Source of the DNA: Massilia sp. METH4
GTDB taxonomy: Bacteria > Pseudomonadota > Gammaproteobacteria > Burkholderiales > Burkholderiaceae_D
NCBI RefSeq assembly: GCF_037094685.1
Contig: NZ_CP146614.1
Span: forward strand, 2,728,001-2,792,000
Direction: 5' to 3'
Length of the DNA stretch: 64,000 bases
The notes beneath the pieces were generated by a model. It was not told the DNA's origin, did no database searches, and saw only the letters and a list, made by a program, of their open reading frames with translations. Positions within the stretch are counted from its first letter, which is position 1, and each line of letters begins with the position of its first letter. A program made the translations under genes and the position numbers. Positions 1 through 11,593 of this stretch are shown here, one piece after another.

Positions 1-2565
<2,565 letters not shown>

Positions 2566-2694
2566 GGCTGTCGGTCTGGAACGGGGAGGGGGTACGATTA
2601 TACGGCAAAGCCGCATTGCGCCTCGACGGGCGGCAATTTCCATGCCGGCATGGCGCCGGTATCGGGATCAGCTGGAAGGGAGGAGGCGATGGGC

Positions 2695-2737
2695 GGGGAG
2701 GCCGCCGCGGCGCGGCCGCCTCCCGCAGGGGAATGAC
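2695..2737 (-). terminator. GC-rich hairpin after the PEP-CTERM gene
   Basis: An imperfect inverted repeat (GGAGGC / GCCTCC with GC-rich inner bases) lies just downstream of the PEP-CTERM stop codon and ahead of metH. It has no clear U-tract, so termination is only a possibility. Confidence 0.3.
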
Positions 2738-2741
2738 GCGA

Positions 2742-3359
2742 TCAGCCGAGCTTTGCCGCCGCGTTTCCACGCCGGCGCCGTGCTGCGCCGGTAACGACCA
2801 GCAGGCCGCCGGCAAGCATGGCCCAGGTGCCCGGTTCCGGCACGGGCATCGCCATCGCCATCGAGCCTTCCAGGGCACGGCTCTGGAACTTGGCGCCCCG
2901 CCGGATGCTGAACGCCGTCTCGTCCGTCCACAGGTACGACGCTTCCGCATACGAATACGGGGTCATCTGGTAATCGAGGTCGCGATCGCCGGCCGTGAAA
3001 TAGTGGCCGCCAGAAAATAACCCTTCCGGATCGGTGCTGTTGAAACCTGCCGAGAACTCGAGTTTCCCGCCGATTTTGTACAGGAAATTATCGGTGCCGC
3101 ATTTATAAAACTCATTACTGGAGCTGGCGCAGCCGATGTAATCAGTGCCATTCAGGAAAAATGAGCTGATTTCCGTCCTGTCGAGATAGCCATCGCGATT
3201 CATGTCCCGGCCGGAAAAAGAACCGTTCAGACTGCGAGAGCCATCGAAAATGCCGGTATCCTCCTGAAGAAAACCTGTGTACGAAAAGTTCCAGGTTGCG
3301 GCTGCGTTGACGCTGCAGCTGGCGGCCAGCAAGGTGGCAAATGCGACAGTCTTGACCAT
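2742..3359 (-). CDS. PEP-CTERM sorted protein with one EF-hand-like loop
   Basis: Exported small protein of 205 residues. An N-terminal signal peptide (VKTVAFATLLAASCSVNAA) is followed by a soluble body with a single calcium-loop-like stretch, DMNRDGYLDRTE at residues 52-63. The C-terminus carries a classic PEP-CTERM signal: VPEP, a hydrophobic helix, then RRRR. PEP-CTERM proteins are recognised by exosortase and usually travel to the outer surface or the exopolysaccharide matrix. The exosortase genes are not in this window. I chose the ATG at 3359 over a TTG five codons upstream because it gives the more normal signal peptide. The function of the body is unknown. Confidence 0.85.
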   Translation of the reverse strand: MVKTVAFATLLAASCSVNAAATWNFSYTGFLQEDTGIFDGSRSLNGSFSGRDMNRDGYLDRTEISSFFLNGTDYIGCASSSNEFYKCGTDNFLYKIGGKLEFSAGFNSTDPEGLFSGGHYFTAGDRDLDYQMTPYSYAEASYLWTDETAFSIRRGAKFQSRALEGSMAMAMPVPEPGTWAMLAGGLLVVTGAARRRRGNAAAKLG

Positions 3360-3693
3360 GACACAATTCAACAAAAGTGAAGGGGAGCAAACATATTATC
3401 TGGCCCGGCTTTGATAAGAAACAAATTCTCGCGATGTTTGTGCCGATACAACGCATTGGGTATCAAAAGGATAGGAAAGTTATCCGTGTCAATACATTGG
3501 AACAAATGTACAAAGCTCGATGGGTGGCGTGCATCGGCCAGGCGGTTTTTCATGCTTTGGGGCAATACCAGCCCGACGCGCGCAGCGGGTGGATAATGAT
3601 GGGCTCGGCGCAATAACGCGCGCGGAAACTTCTTACGGCCGGGGATGGGGGACAAGGCGGCGGCTGCGTTGCCACCGCCTTGAGGCCGGGCTT
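3360..3693. other. Intergenic stretch between fmt and the PEP-CTERM gene
   Basis: No convincing gene. It holds the upstream region of the PEP-CTERM gene and, at 3654-3681, a hairpin with seven-base arms (AAGGCGG / CCGCCTT) just after the fmt stop codon. That hairpin may end the def-fmt transcript but lacks a T-run. In many proteobacteria rsmB follows fmt; it is absent here. Confidence 0.5.
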
Positions 3694-4650
3694 TTACTGG
3701 AAACGGTGGCCTTCGAGGGCGAAGCCCTTGAGGAATTCCGTCGCCGGCAGGCGCTTGCCGCCCGGCTTTTGCAATTGCGTCAGGCGCAGGGCGCCGGTGC
3801 CGCATGCCACCACGATGCCGTGCTGCGCATCGGCGGCCAGCACCTGGCCTGCCGGGGCGGTACTGTCGGCGTCCAGCAATTCGGCGCCCCACAGCTTGAT
3901 GACGGTGCCGTTGATGGTACCGTGCGCGCCCGGGGAGGGATTGAATGCGCGGATCTTCCGGTCGATATCGCGCGCCGGCTGCGTGAAGTCGAGGGCGGCT
4001 TCTTCCTTGGCGATCTTGGCCGCATAGGTCACGCCGGCCTCGGGCTGCGGCACCGCTTCGACGACGCCACGCTCCATCTTGCGCAGCACCTTGACCACCA
4101 TCTCGGCGCCGATGGCCGCCAACCTGTCGTGCAGCGTGGCCGTGGTGTCGTGCACGCCGATCGGCGTGCGTTCGATCAGCAGCATGGGGCCGGTATCGAG
4201 GCCTTCCTCCATCTGCATGATGGTGACGCCGGTTTCGTGGTCGCCGGCCTCGATCGCACGGTGGATCGGCGCTGCGCCGCGCCAGCGGGGCAGCAGCGAG
4301 CCGTGGATATTGATGCAGGGCTTGATGTCGAGCGTGCTGCGCGGCAGGATCAGGCCGTAGGCGGCCACGACCATTGCGTCGTAGTCGGTCGCGCGCAGCA
4401 ATGCGTGCGCTTCCTGTGCTTCCCGGGCGCGCTGCGGGTCCTTCGCGTCCATCCGCAGCGACAGCGGCTGGGCTACCGGAATCCCGTTGGCCACGGCGAA
4501 TTCCTTGACGGCCGAGGGATGCAGGCGCATGCCGCGGCCGGCCGGGCGGTCCGGCTGCGTGAGCACCAGCGGCACTTCGATTCCGGCGGCATGGATGGCC
4601 CGCAGCGCGACGGCCGCGAACTCGGGCGTGCCGGCGAAGACGACTTTCAT
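3694..4650 (-). CDS. fmt: Methionyl-tRNA formyltransferase
   Basis: Formylates the amino group of Met on initiator tRNA using 10-formyltetrahydrofolate. The protein is 318 residues, normal for the family. The N-terminal formyltransferase domain has the [14 protein letters not shown] signature at 116-129 and the catalytic trio Asn114, His116 and Asp152. A C-terminal OB-like domain follows. The start is the ATG of [11 protein letters not shown], which overlaps the def stop codon as ATGA. The open frame extends 49 codons further up, but only into def. Translation is probably coupled to def, so the enzymes that add and remove the formyl group are made together. Confidence 0.98.
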   Translation of the reverse strand: MKVVFAGTPEFAAVALRAIHAAGIEVPLVLTQPDRPAGRGMRLHPSAVKEFAVANGIPVAQPLSLRMDAKDPQRAREAQEAHALLRATDYDAMVVAAYGLILPRSTLDIKPCINIHGSLLPRWRGAAPIHRAIEAGDHETGVTIMQMEEGLDTGPMLLIERTPIGVHDTTATLHDRLAAIGAEMVVKVLRKMERGVVEAVPQPEAGVTYAAKIAKEEAALDFTQPARDIDRKIRAFNPSPGAHGTINGTVIKLWGAELLDADSTAPAGQVLAADAQHGIVVACGTGALRLTQLQKPGGKRLPATEFLKGFALEGHRFQ

Positions 4651-5186
4651 CGGCGGCCCGCGGTGCGCAGCTGACGCTCGCGTTCGATGCCGCGCTCTTC
4701 CTTCAGCAGCTTCGTCTTGATGCGGTTGCGCTTGAGCGGCGACAGGTATTCGACGAATACCTTGCCCATCAGGTGATCCATCTCGTGCTGGATGCACACG
4801 GCCAGCAAGCCGTCGGCATCCACTTCGAAGAACTCGCCCTTTTCATTCTGCGCACGCACCTTCACCTTGGCAGGGCGCTCGACGTCGTCATAGATGCCCG
4901 GCACCGACAGGCAGCCTTCGTCGAAGACCTGCTTTTCCTCGCTGGCCCACAGCACTTCGGGATTGATGAAGACGGTCAGCTGGTCTTTCGTTTCGCTGAT
5001 GTCGATCACGATCACGCGTTCGTGCACATCCACCTGCGTGGCGGCCAGGCCGATGCCGGGCGCGTCGTACATCGTTTCGGCCATGTCGGCAACGAGGCGT
5101 GCGAGGCGCTCGTCGAACACGGTGACGGGCTTGGCGACCTTGTGCAGGCGCGGGTCGGGATAGCGGAGGATGTTCAGTTTCGACAT
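4647..5186 (-). CDS. def: Peptide deformylase
   Basis: Metal-dependent hydrolase that removes the formyl group from the N-terminal Met of nascent proteins. All three family motifs are present in 179 residues: GIGLAATQ (44-51), EGCLS (90-94, metal ligand Cys92) and HEMDH (134-138, ligands His134 and His138 with catalytic Glu135). The ATG at 5186 was chosen over a TTG five codons upstream because it gives the usual short N-terminus ([12 protein letters not shown]). It is the first gene of def-fmt and is transcribed away from the LysM-dprA operon across a 471-bp gap. Confidence 0.98.
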   Translation of the reverse strand: MSKLNILRYPDPRLHKVAKPVTVFDERLARLVADMAETMYDAPGIGLAATQVDVHERVIVIDISETKDQLTVFINPEVLWASEEKQVFDEGCLSVPGIYDDVERPAKVKVRAQNEKGEFFEVDADGLLAVCIQHEMDHLMGKVFVEYLSPLKRNRIKTKLLKEERGIERERQLRTAGRR

Positions 5187-5657
5187 GGGTGATCTGTTCA
5201 AAGGGTGCGGCTAAGGGACAAATGAGGCTGCAAATATCGTTGCAAATAAGACTAAGGCTGCAAATAAGACTGCGAAAAAGGTGGGGACTGCAAGGTCCAA
5301 AACAAGCGCCAGAGCAAGCGCAAAAGCAAGCGCAAAACGGCAGCGCCCCACCGGCGATGCCAAAACGTAATCGATAAGCATTCCGGTTCGCCGAAAAGCA
5401 ACGACAGAACGACAGCCCGGCATGGATTGCGGCGTTCTTCGGCTTGTCAACGCAGGGTTAGTTGGGCAGAATGATTCTGTTCGGCAACTCTCCGCCACCA
5501 TCGTTATCGCTTCGGCAAACCAGTGCGCAAAAACATGGAAGCACGAGCAAGCAATGCCTTGGTGTCGTGAAAATCAACACTGGCAGTATCGATCGGATGC
5601 TTTCGATCGGATGCTCTCGATCGGGTGTTTAGTGTGCCGTCTTAACGGACATATTCA
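5187..5657. other. Divergent def / LysM intergenic region with short repeats
   Basis: A 471-bp spacer without a credible gene. A 96-codon minus-strand frame at 5211-5501 is hydrophobic low-complexity translation of repeated DNA. The region holds repeats of TGCAAATA near 5229-5270, of AGCAAGCGCAAA near 5310-5340, and a clean three-copy 14-bp tandem at 5589-5630 just before the LysM gene. Promoters for both flanking operons must lie here, but I could not pick them with confidence. Confidence 0.55.
5589..5630 (+). repeat. Three tandem 14-bp repeats upstream of the LysM gene
   Basis: Three head-to-tail copies of a 14-mer beginning TCGATCGG: 5589-5602 and 5603-5616 differ at one base, and 5617-5630 is a diverged third copy. 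They end 27 bases before the LysM start codon, a position suited to a regulator site or an mRNA leader element. Confidence 0.75.
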
Positions 5658-6752
5658 ATGAAAAATTTTAGCACAGTCGGCGCGCGCCTGTTGGTCGCGA
5701 TAGCGCTCACGGGGGGCGGCGCCGTATCGGCCGCGGCACAGGATGGCCGCTGCGAATTCCGTGCGAACGCACCGGACCAGCACACGGTCGCGCGTGGCGA
5801 CACGCTATGGGACATCGCGGGAACGTTCCTGCAAAAACCGTGGTGCTGGCCGCGGGTGTGGGGCATGAACCGCGCCGAGATCGCCGATCCGCACTGGATC
5901 TACCCGGGCCAGGTCATCTGGTTCGACCGTGCGGCCGGGCGCCTGCGGCTCGGTAACAGGATAGACACGGCCGAGCCCGGCACCGTGAAGGTGTCGCCGC
6001 TGGCGCGCACGGAAGGGATGGGCAAGGATGCCATTCCCGCCATTCCTCCCGCCGTGATCGAACCCTTCCTGGCCCAGCCCCTCGTCGTGGAAGCAGACGA
6101 GCTGAAGAATGCACCCCGCATCGTGGCCACGGCGGGCAACCGCGTCTTCCTCGGCAAGGACGACAAGGCTTATGTGCGCGGCGACCTCGGCGGCGCCACG
6201 TCATTCCAGGTCTTCCGGCCCGGCAAGCCGCTGCACGATCCGGTCACGAAGGCGCTGGTCGCGCACGAGGCGCACTACCTGGGCACGCTGGCCCTGCAAA
6301 AGGCGGCCGGGCCCGGCGGCGACGTGCACACGTTCATCGTGACCGGTGCGCGCGAAGAGATGGGGGTCGGCGACCAGCTGGTGCGTACCGAGCCCATGCC
6401 GATACAGAATTACGTTCCGCACGCGCCGGCAGCGCCGGTCGATGCGCGCGTGCTGGCCATCTACGATGGCGTAGTGCATGCGGGCCAGAACCACGTGGTG
6501 GCGATCAATCGCGGAAAGCTTGATGGGCTCGACGTCGGCGCCACCCTCCAGCTGTACCATGTCGGGCAGACGGTGACCGACAAGACTGCCGGCAAGGGTT
6601 GGCACAATCTCGGCAATCCGCAGGTCAAGCTGCCGGACGAACAGGTCGGCACCTTGTTCATCTTCCGCGTGTTCAGGCATGTCGCATACGGCTTGATCAT
6701 GCAGGCGACCGAACCGGTAGTAGTGGGAGACGTTGCCAGAACCCCGGAGTGA
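5658..6752 (+). CDS. LysM-domain envelope protein
   Basis: Exported protein of 364 residues that should bind peptidoglycan. Residues 1-28 form a signal peptide ending VSAAAQ. A LysM domain follows at about 41-95 (HTVARGDTLWDIAG, then the WIYPGQVIWF end). The remaining 270 residues have no motif I recognise. A LysM protein next to dprA is common in Burkholderiales, where it is usually annotated only as LysM peptidoglycan-binding protein. The stop codon lies seven bases before the probable dprA GTG, so the two are likely cotranscribed. No catalytic domain is visible. Confidence 0.9.
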   Translation: MKNFSTVGARLLVAIALTGGGAVSAAAQDGRCEFRANAPDQHTVARGDTLWDIAGTFLQKPWCWPRVWGMNRAEIADPHWIYPGQVIWFDRAAGRLRLGNRIDTAEPGTVKVSPLARTEGMGKDAIPAIPPAVIEPFLAQPLVVEADELKNAPRIVATAGNRVFLGKDDKAYVRGDLGGATSFQVFRPGKPLHDPVTKALVAHEAHYLGTLALQKAAGPGGDVHTFIVTGAREEMGVGDQLVRTEPMPIQNYVPHAPAAPVDARVLAIYDGVVHAGQNHVVAINRGKLDGLDVGATLQLYHVGQTVTDKTAGKGWHNLGNPQVKLPDEQVGTLFIFRVFRHVAYGLIMQATEPVVVGDVARTPE

Positions 6753-6759
6753 TCCTGCC

Positions 6760-7884
6760 GTGCAAGCCACGGAATCCTTCTTGTCGCATGGCAGCGCCGA
6801 AGCAGTGCTGCCCTGGTTGCGCCTGGCGATGATGCCGGGTTTGCCGCGCCATGCGGCCGCGCAATTGATACGCGCGCATGGTTCAGCCCCGGCGGTCATC
6901 GAGGCCGCGCGTGCGCATCGCCTTGCCGATGTGCGAGCGCCGGTGCCCGTTGGCGCCATTGCCGCGCCGTTCTCACCGCAGGCCCGTGCGCTCGCCGAAG
7001 CCACGCTGCAATGGGCACGCCAGCCGGGTAATCATTTGCTGGCGTTGAACGACGCAGGTTACCCATCGCTGTTGAAAGAGATTGCCGATCCGCCAGTGCT
7101 GTTGCATGTGCAAGGCGACGTCTCGCTCTTGCATCGCAGGGCGATCGGCATCGTCGGCAGCCGCAATGCAACCTTGCAGGGCAAGGCCAACGCAAACCGC
7201 TTTGCCCGCGCGCTGTCCGAAGCGGGCTTCACGATCGTTTCGGGTCTCGCGCTCGGCATCGATGCCGCCGCGCATGAAGGCGGCCTGGCCGCGCAAGGTT
7301 CCACCGTGGCGGTGATCGGCACGGGCATCGACGTGACCTATCCGGCATCGAATGCGCCGCTTGCCGCGCGTATCCGCGAGGAGGGCTGCGTGGTCAGCGA
7401 ATTTGCGCTCGGTTCACCGGCGCATCAACGTAACTTCCCGATCCGCAACCGCATCATCAGCGGCCTCTCGCGCGGCGTGCTCGTGGTGGAGGCGGCGGAA
7501 AGATCGGGCTCGCTGATCACCGCGCGCCTGGCCGGCGAGCAGGGCCGCGACGTGTTCGCCATCCCCGGTTCCATCCATTCGGCCTTGTCAAAAGGCTGTC
7601 ACAAATTGATACGCGATGGGGCCAAGCTGGTCGACACCGCGCAGCATATCCTTGAGGCATTCGGCATCGAAGGGCAGGGCGAAGAGGCGGCGATACTGGA
7701 GGAATTGACGCAGGCGGCCGACGTGCTATTGACTGCATTGACGTACGATCCAGTACCCGCCGATGAACTCGCGGCAAGGCTGAAACTCGACCCGGCTGAC
7801 ACACAGGCAAGTTTGCTTGCATTGGAGTTAGCAGGTGTTGTGGAACGGCTGCCTGGTGGTGTTTTTCAGCGACTCAAACGGTGA
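6760..7884 (+). CDS. dprA: DNA-processing protein DprA (Smf)
   Basis: Binds incoming single-stranded DNA and loads RecA during natural transformation. The Rossmann-like core is complete: GSRNAT, SGLALGIDAAAHEGGL, VIGTGIDVTYPASN, then the NFPIRNRIISGL, SGSLITA and FAIPG motifs. A C-terminal winged-helix domain covers about the last 60 residues. I place the start at the GTG at 6760, preceded by a GGAG Shine-Dalgarno at 6745 that overlaps the end of the LysM gene. A TTG nine codons upstream is possible. The protein is 374 residues. The full domain set suggests it is functional, though no com genes are in view. Confidence 0.96.
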   Translation: MQATESFLSHGSAEAVLPWLRLAMMPGLPRHAAAQLIRAHGSAPAVIEAARAHRLADVRAPVPVGAIAAPFSPQARALAEATLQWARQPGNHLLALNDAGYPSLLKEIADPPVLLHVQGDVSLLHRRAIGIVGSRNATLQGKANANRFARALSEAGFTIVSGLALGIDAAAHEGGLAAQGSTVAVIGTGIDVTYPASNAPLAARIREEGCVVSEFALGSPAHQRNFPIRNRIISGLSRGVLVVEAAERSGSLITARLAGEQGRDVFAIPGSIHSALSKGCHKLIRDGAKLVDTAQHILEAFGIEGQGEEAAILEELTQAADVLLTALTYDPVPADELAARLKLDPADTQASLLALELAGVVERLPGGVFQRLKR

Positions 7885-7937
7885 AAACCAAGGGTGCGGT
7901 CTTGTGCCGCGCCGATTTATGCTGATAGAGTAGCGCC

Positions 7938-8414
7938 ATGTTCGACATCCTTGTTTATCTCTACGAGACCTATTATCGCCCCGATGCATGCCCCGAACCG
8001 GCTGCGTTGGCGAAGAAGCTATCCGCTGTCGGTTTCGACGACGTGGAGATCTCCGAGGCGTTGGTATGGCTCAACGACCTGACCGCGATGGCCGGTGAAA
8101 TGGCGGGTGTCGAACAGGCGGCGACGGCGGCATCGACCGGCACGCGGTTTTATGTCGAGGAAGAACAGGATGCCCTTGGCACGCAGGCCATCGGCTTCAT
8201 TGCGTTCCTGGAAAGCGCGCGGGTACTGTCGCCGCTGCAACGCGAAATCGTCATCGAGCGTGCGCTGGCGCTCGAGGAATCGCCCGTGAATCTGGGCAAG
8301 CTGAAGATCATCGTGCTCATGCTGCTGTGGAGCCAGGGCAAGGAGCCGGATGCGCTGATGTTCGACGACCTGTTCGGGTCGGATGAAGAACAGGCCCCGC
8401 GCCTGCTTCACTGA
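7938..8414 (+). CDS. smg: Smg family protein (DUF494)
   Basis: Small acidic cytoplasmic protein of 158 residues starting [13 protein letters not shown], diagnostic of the Smg/DUF494 family. Smg genes sit next to dprA (smf) in many beta- and gammaproteobacteria, as here 53 bases downstream. The molecular function is not established. The sequence is mostly predicted helix with no catalytic motif. Confidence 0.95.
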   Translation: MFDILVYLYETYYRPDACPEPAALAKKLSAVGFDDVEISEALVWLNDLTAMAGEMAGVEQAATAASTGTRFYVEEEQDALGTQAIGFIAFLESARVLSPLQREIVIERALALEESPVNLGKLKIIVLMLLWSQGKEPDALMFDDLFGSDEEQAPRLLH

Positions 8415-8710
8415 AGCGCACGCATCTTCATGCCAGCCGGGCGATCCGCCCGCGCTCATCATCGCACGCATAATAGATATAAGAAGTATCGCCGCCGGCC
8501 GCCTTTGCGGCCGGATTGCATTGGTGCGTGTGCTTGCGGTTTTGCCGTGCGCGCGCTTATGATTGGCCCCTTGACAAAAATGCCCCGGGCGAAAAAGCCG
8601 GCACGAAGCGCGATGCCCATGTATCATGCGCCTGCCAAACCCCGGCAGGTCGGCCGACGCGCCGCGCGCGACGCCAGCCCCGGCAGCAACCGAAACCGAG
8701 AACAACAAAC
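8415..8710. other. smg-topB intergenic region
   Basis: No gene. A perfect hairpin with eight-base arms (CCGGCCGC / GCGGCCGG, four-base loop) lies at 8495-8514 and could end the smg transcript, though no T-run follows. The open frame of topB extends back through here to 8516, but the composition does not look coding and no topoisomerase III begins that way. Confidence 0.6.
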
Positions 8711-11371
8711 ATGAGCAAAACCCTCATCATTGCCGAGAAGCCTTCTGTCGCGAACGACATCGCGAAGTCGCTTGGCGGCTTCACGAAGCACGATGAGTAT
8801 TTCGAATCCGATGAATACGTGCTGTCGTCCGCCGTCGGCCACCTGCTGGAAATCGCGGTGCCCGAAGAGTACGACGTCAAGCGTGGCAAATGGAGCTTCG
8901 CGCACCTGCCTGTCATCCCGCCATACTTCGCGCTGAACCCGATCGCCAAGACGGAAAGCCGGCTGAAGGTATTGAACAAGCTGCTCAAGCGCAAGGATGT
9001 CACCGCCCTGATCAACGCATGTGACGCGGGCCGCGAAGGGGAATTGATCTTCCGGCTGATCGCGCAGAACGCGAAGGTCAACAAGCCCGTCAAGCGCCTG
9101 TGGCTGCAATCGATGACGCCCGCCGCGATCCGCGAAGGCTTCGCACGCCTGCGCAGCGACGAGGAAATGCTGCCGCTGGCCGACGCCGCCCGCTGCCGCT
9201 CCGAGGCCGACTGGCTGATCGGCATCAACGGCACCCGCGCGATGACGGCCTTCAACTCGAAGGAGGGTGGCTTCTACCTGACCACCGTGGGCCGCGTGCA
9301 GACGCCCACGCTGTCGATCGTGGTCGAGCGCGAAGACAAGATCAAGAAGTTCGTGCCGCGCGACTACTGGGAGGTGCGCGCCGAATTCGTGTGCGCCGCC
9401 GGCGTCTACGAAGGCCGCTGGCTCGACACGAATTTCAAGAAGGACGAGAACGATCCCGAGAAGCGCGCCGAGCGCCTGTGGAGCCGTGCTGCCGCCGATT
9501 CGATCGCGGTCGCTTGCCTGGGCAAGCCCGGCAACGTGACCGAGGAATCGAAGCCCACCACGTCGATGGCGCCCGCGCTGTTCGACCTGACCAGCCTGCA
9601 GCGCGAGGCCAACGGCCGCTTCGGCTTCTCGGCCAAGAACACGCTGGGCCTGGCGCAGGCGCTGTACGAGAAGCACAAGGTGCTCACGTATCCGCGTACC
9701 GATTCGCGCCACCTGCCGGAAGACTACCTGCCCACGGTGAAGTCCACGCTCGAGGTACTCGCGCAGAACCACAACTACCACCAGTTCGCCAAGCAGATCC
9801 TGGACAAGGGCTGGGTCAAGCCGAACAAGCGCATCTTCGACAACACGAAGATCTCGGACCACTTCGCGATCATCCCCACCGGCATCGCGCCGAAGGGCTT
9901 GTCCGAACCCGAACAGAAGCTGTACGACCTCGTCACGCGCCGCTTCATGGCCGTGTTCTTCCCGGCCGCGGAATTCCAGGTCACCACGCGCTACACCGAA
10001 GTCTCGGGCCACCAGTTCAAGACCGAGGGCAAGGTGATGACGAACTCCGGCTGGCTGGCCGTGTACGGCAAGGACACCACCGACGACAAGGAAGGCGGCG
10101 GCAACCTGGTGCCGGTGGCGAAGGGCGAGAAGGTCCATACCGACAAGGTGAATGCGAACGGCCTCGTGACGAAGCCGCCCGCGCGCTATACCGAAGCGAC
10201 GCTGCTCTCCGCGATGGAAGGCGCCGGCAAGCTGGTCGACTCCGACGAGCTGCGCGATGCCATGGCCGGCAAGGGCCTGGGCACGCCGGCCACGCGCGCC
10301 GCGATCATCGAAGGCCTGCTGACGGAGAAGTACCTGATCCGCGAAGGGCGAGAACTGATCCCGACCGCGAAGGCGTCGCAGCTGATGACGTTGCTGCGCG
10401 GCCTCGGCGTGAACGAGCTGACCGCGCCCGAGCTGACCGGCGAATGGGAATACAAGCTCTCGCAGATGGAGAAGGGCCGCATCTCGCGCGAGGAATTCAT
10501 GCGCGAGATCGCGCAGATGACGCAGATCATCGTCAAGCGCGCCAAGGAATACAGCAACGACACGATCCCCGGCGAATACGCGACGCTGCAGACGCCGTGC
10601 CCGAACTGCGCCGGCGTGGTCAAGGAAAACTACCGCCGCTTCGCCTGCACGAAATGCGAGTTCTCGATGTCGAAGACGCCGGGCAGCCGGCAGTTCGAAA
10701 TCGCCGAAGTGGAAGAGCTGCTGAAGAACCGCACCATCGGCCCGCTGCAGGGCTTCCGCTCGAAGATGGGTCGCCCGTTCGCCGCCATCCTGCGCATCGT
10801 GCGCGACGAGGATATCAACAACTTCAAGCTCGAATTCGACTTCGGCCAGAACGAGGAAGAAGGCGAGGATGGCGAAGGCGTCGACTTCTCCGGCCAGACG
10901 CCGCTGGGCCCGTGCCCGAAGTGCAATGGCGGCGTGTACGAGATGGGCCTGGCCTATGTGTGCGAGCACAGCGTGGCCAAGCCGAAGACCTGCGACTTCC
11001 GCAGCGGCCGCATCATCCTTCAGCAGGAAATCCTGCCGGAGCAGATGGCCAAGCTGCTGAACGAGGGCAAGACCGACCTGCTGCCGGGCTTCATCTCGCA
11101 ACGCACGCGCCGGCCGTTCAAGGCTTTTCTCGTGCGCGGCAAGGATGGCAAGATCAGCTTCGAATTCGAAGCGCGCAAGGAAAAGCCGGCCGCGAAGGGC
11201 AAGGCGGCGGCCGCCGAGCCGGAAGGCGCGGCGCCGGCGGAAGAGACGGCGGTGAAGAAGCCGGCAGCGAAGAAAGCCGCGGCAACCAAGGCCACGGCCA
11301 CGAAGACCACGGCGGCGAAAAAGGCGCCCGCGAAGAAGGCGGCGGCCAAGAAGGCCGTGGCGACGGAATAA
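8711..11371 (+). CDS. topB: DNA topoisomerase III
   Basis: Type IA topoisomerase that relaxes and decatenates DNA through a 5'-phosphotyrosine intermediate. The N-terminal Toprim domain has EKPSVAND and DAGREGE. The active-site tyrosine is Tyr327 in LTYPRTDSR, close to Tyr328 of the E. coli enzyme. After about residue 620 come two zinc-ribbon-like cysteine sets (CPNC...CTKC and CPKC...CEHSVAKPKTC). The tail is a lysine-alanine repeat of about 40 residues (KPAAKKAAATKATATKTT and onward), a basic DNA-binding extension like those on other betaproteobacterial DNA proteins. The start is MSKTLIIAEKPS, preceded by AACAACAAAC. Length is 886 residues. Confidence 0.97.
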   Translation: MSKTLIIAEKPSVANDIAKSLGGFTKHDEYFESDEYVLSSAVGHLLEIAVPEEYDVKRGKWSFAHLPVIPPYFALNPIAKTESRLKVLNKLLKRKDVTALINACDAGREGELIFRLIAQNAKVNKPVKRLWLQSMTPAAIREGFARLRSDEEMLPLADAARCRSEADWLIGINGTRAMTAFNSKEGGFYLTTVGRVQTPTLSIVVEREDKIKKFVPRDYWEVRAEFVCAAGVYEGRWLDTNFKKDENDPEKRAERLWSRAAADSIAVACLGKPGNVTEESKPTTSMAPALFDLTSLQREANGRFGFSAKNTLGLAQALYEKHKVLTYPRTDSRHLPEDYLPTVKSTLEVLAQNHNYHQFAKQILDKGWVKPNKRIFDNTKISDHFAIIPTGIAPKGLSEPEQKLYDLVTRRFMAVFFPAAEFQVTTRYTEVSGHQFKTEGKVMTNSGWLAVYGKDTTDDKEGGGNLVPVAKGEKVHTDKVNANGLVTKPPARYTEATLLSAMEGAGKLVDSDELRDAMAGKGLGTPATRAAIIEGLLTEKYLIREGRELIPTAKASQLMTLLRGLGVNELTAPELTGEWEYKLSQMEKGRISREEFMREIAQMTQIIVKRAKEYSNDTIPGEYATLQTPCPNCAGVVKENYRRFACTKCEFSMSKTPGSRQFEIAEVEELLKNRTIGPLQGFRSKMGRPFAAILRIVRDEDINNFKLEFDFGQNEEEGEDGEGVDFSGQTPLGPCPKCNGGVYEMGLAYVCEHSVAKPKTCDFRSGRIILQQEILPEQMAKLLNEGKTDLLPGFISQRTRRPFKAFLVRGKDGKISFEFEARKEKPAAKGKAAAAEPEGAAPAEETAVKKPAAKKAAATKATATKTTAAKKAPAKKAAAKKAVATE

Positions 11372-11393
11372 GCCGATTTGCCTGAGCGAAAAC

Positions 11394-11418
11394 GGGGCCA
11401 GCACGGCCCCTTTTTTTT
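11394..11418 (+). terminator. Intrinsic terminator after topB
   Basis: Perfect GGGGCC / GGCCCC stem with a five-base loop (AGCAC), followed at once by eight T. It lies 22 bases after the topB stop codon. Confidence 0.95.
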
Positions 11419-11593
11419 GCGCCGCAGCCATGGTTGTCTGGACAACAGCCGTGATGACTATGCAAAGAATGTCGTGCAACGCCTGTAAATCGCGGTTTGG
11501 ATGGGATGCGACACATCCGGTTTAATTGCTTTGAGGCAAAGTGACGCCGTGCTAGACTGCCGTTTTTTCGGGCAACCCAGACGGCATCCCTCC

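Noticed and set aside
2566..2741. Cobalamin or SAM riboswitch upstream of metH
   Set aside because: The 176-bp gap lacks the conserved boxes of these riboswitches.
5211..5501. A 96-codon minus-strand frame with hydrophobic translation
   Set aside because: It is low-complexity translation of repeated DNA, has no ribosome binding site and no family resemblance.
8624..11479. A 951-codon minus-strand frame opposite topB
   Set aside because: Antisense shadow. The plus strand carries all topoisomerase III motifs.
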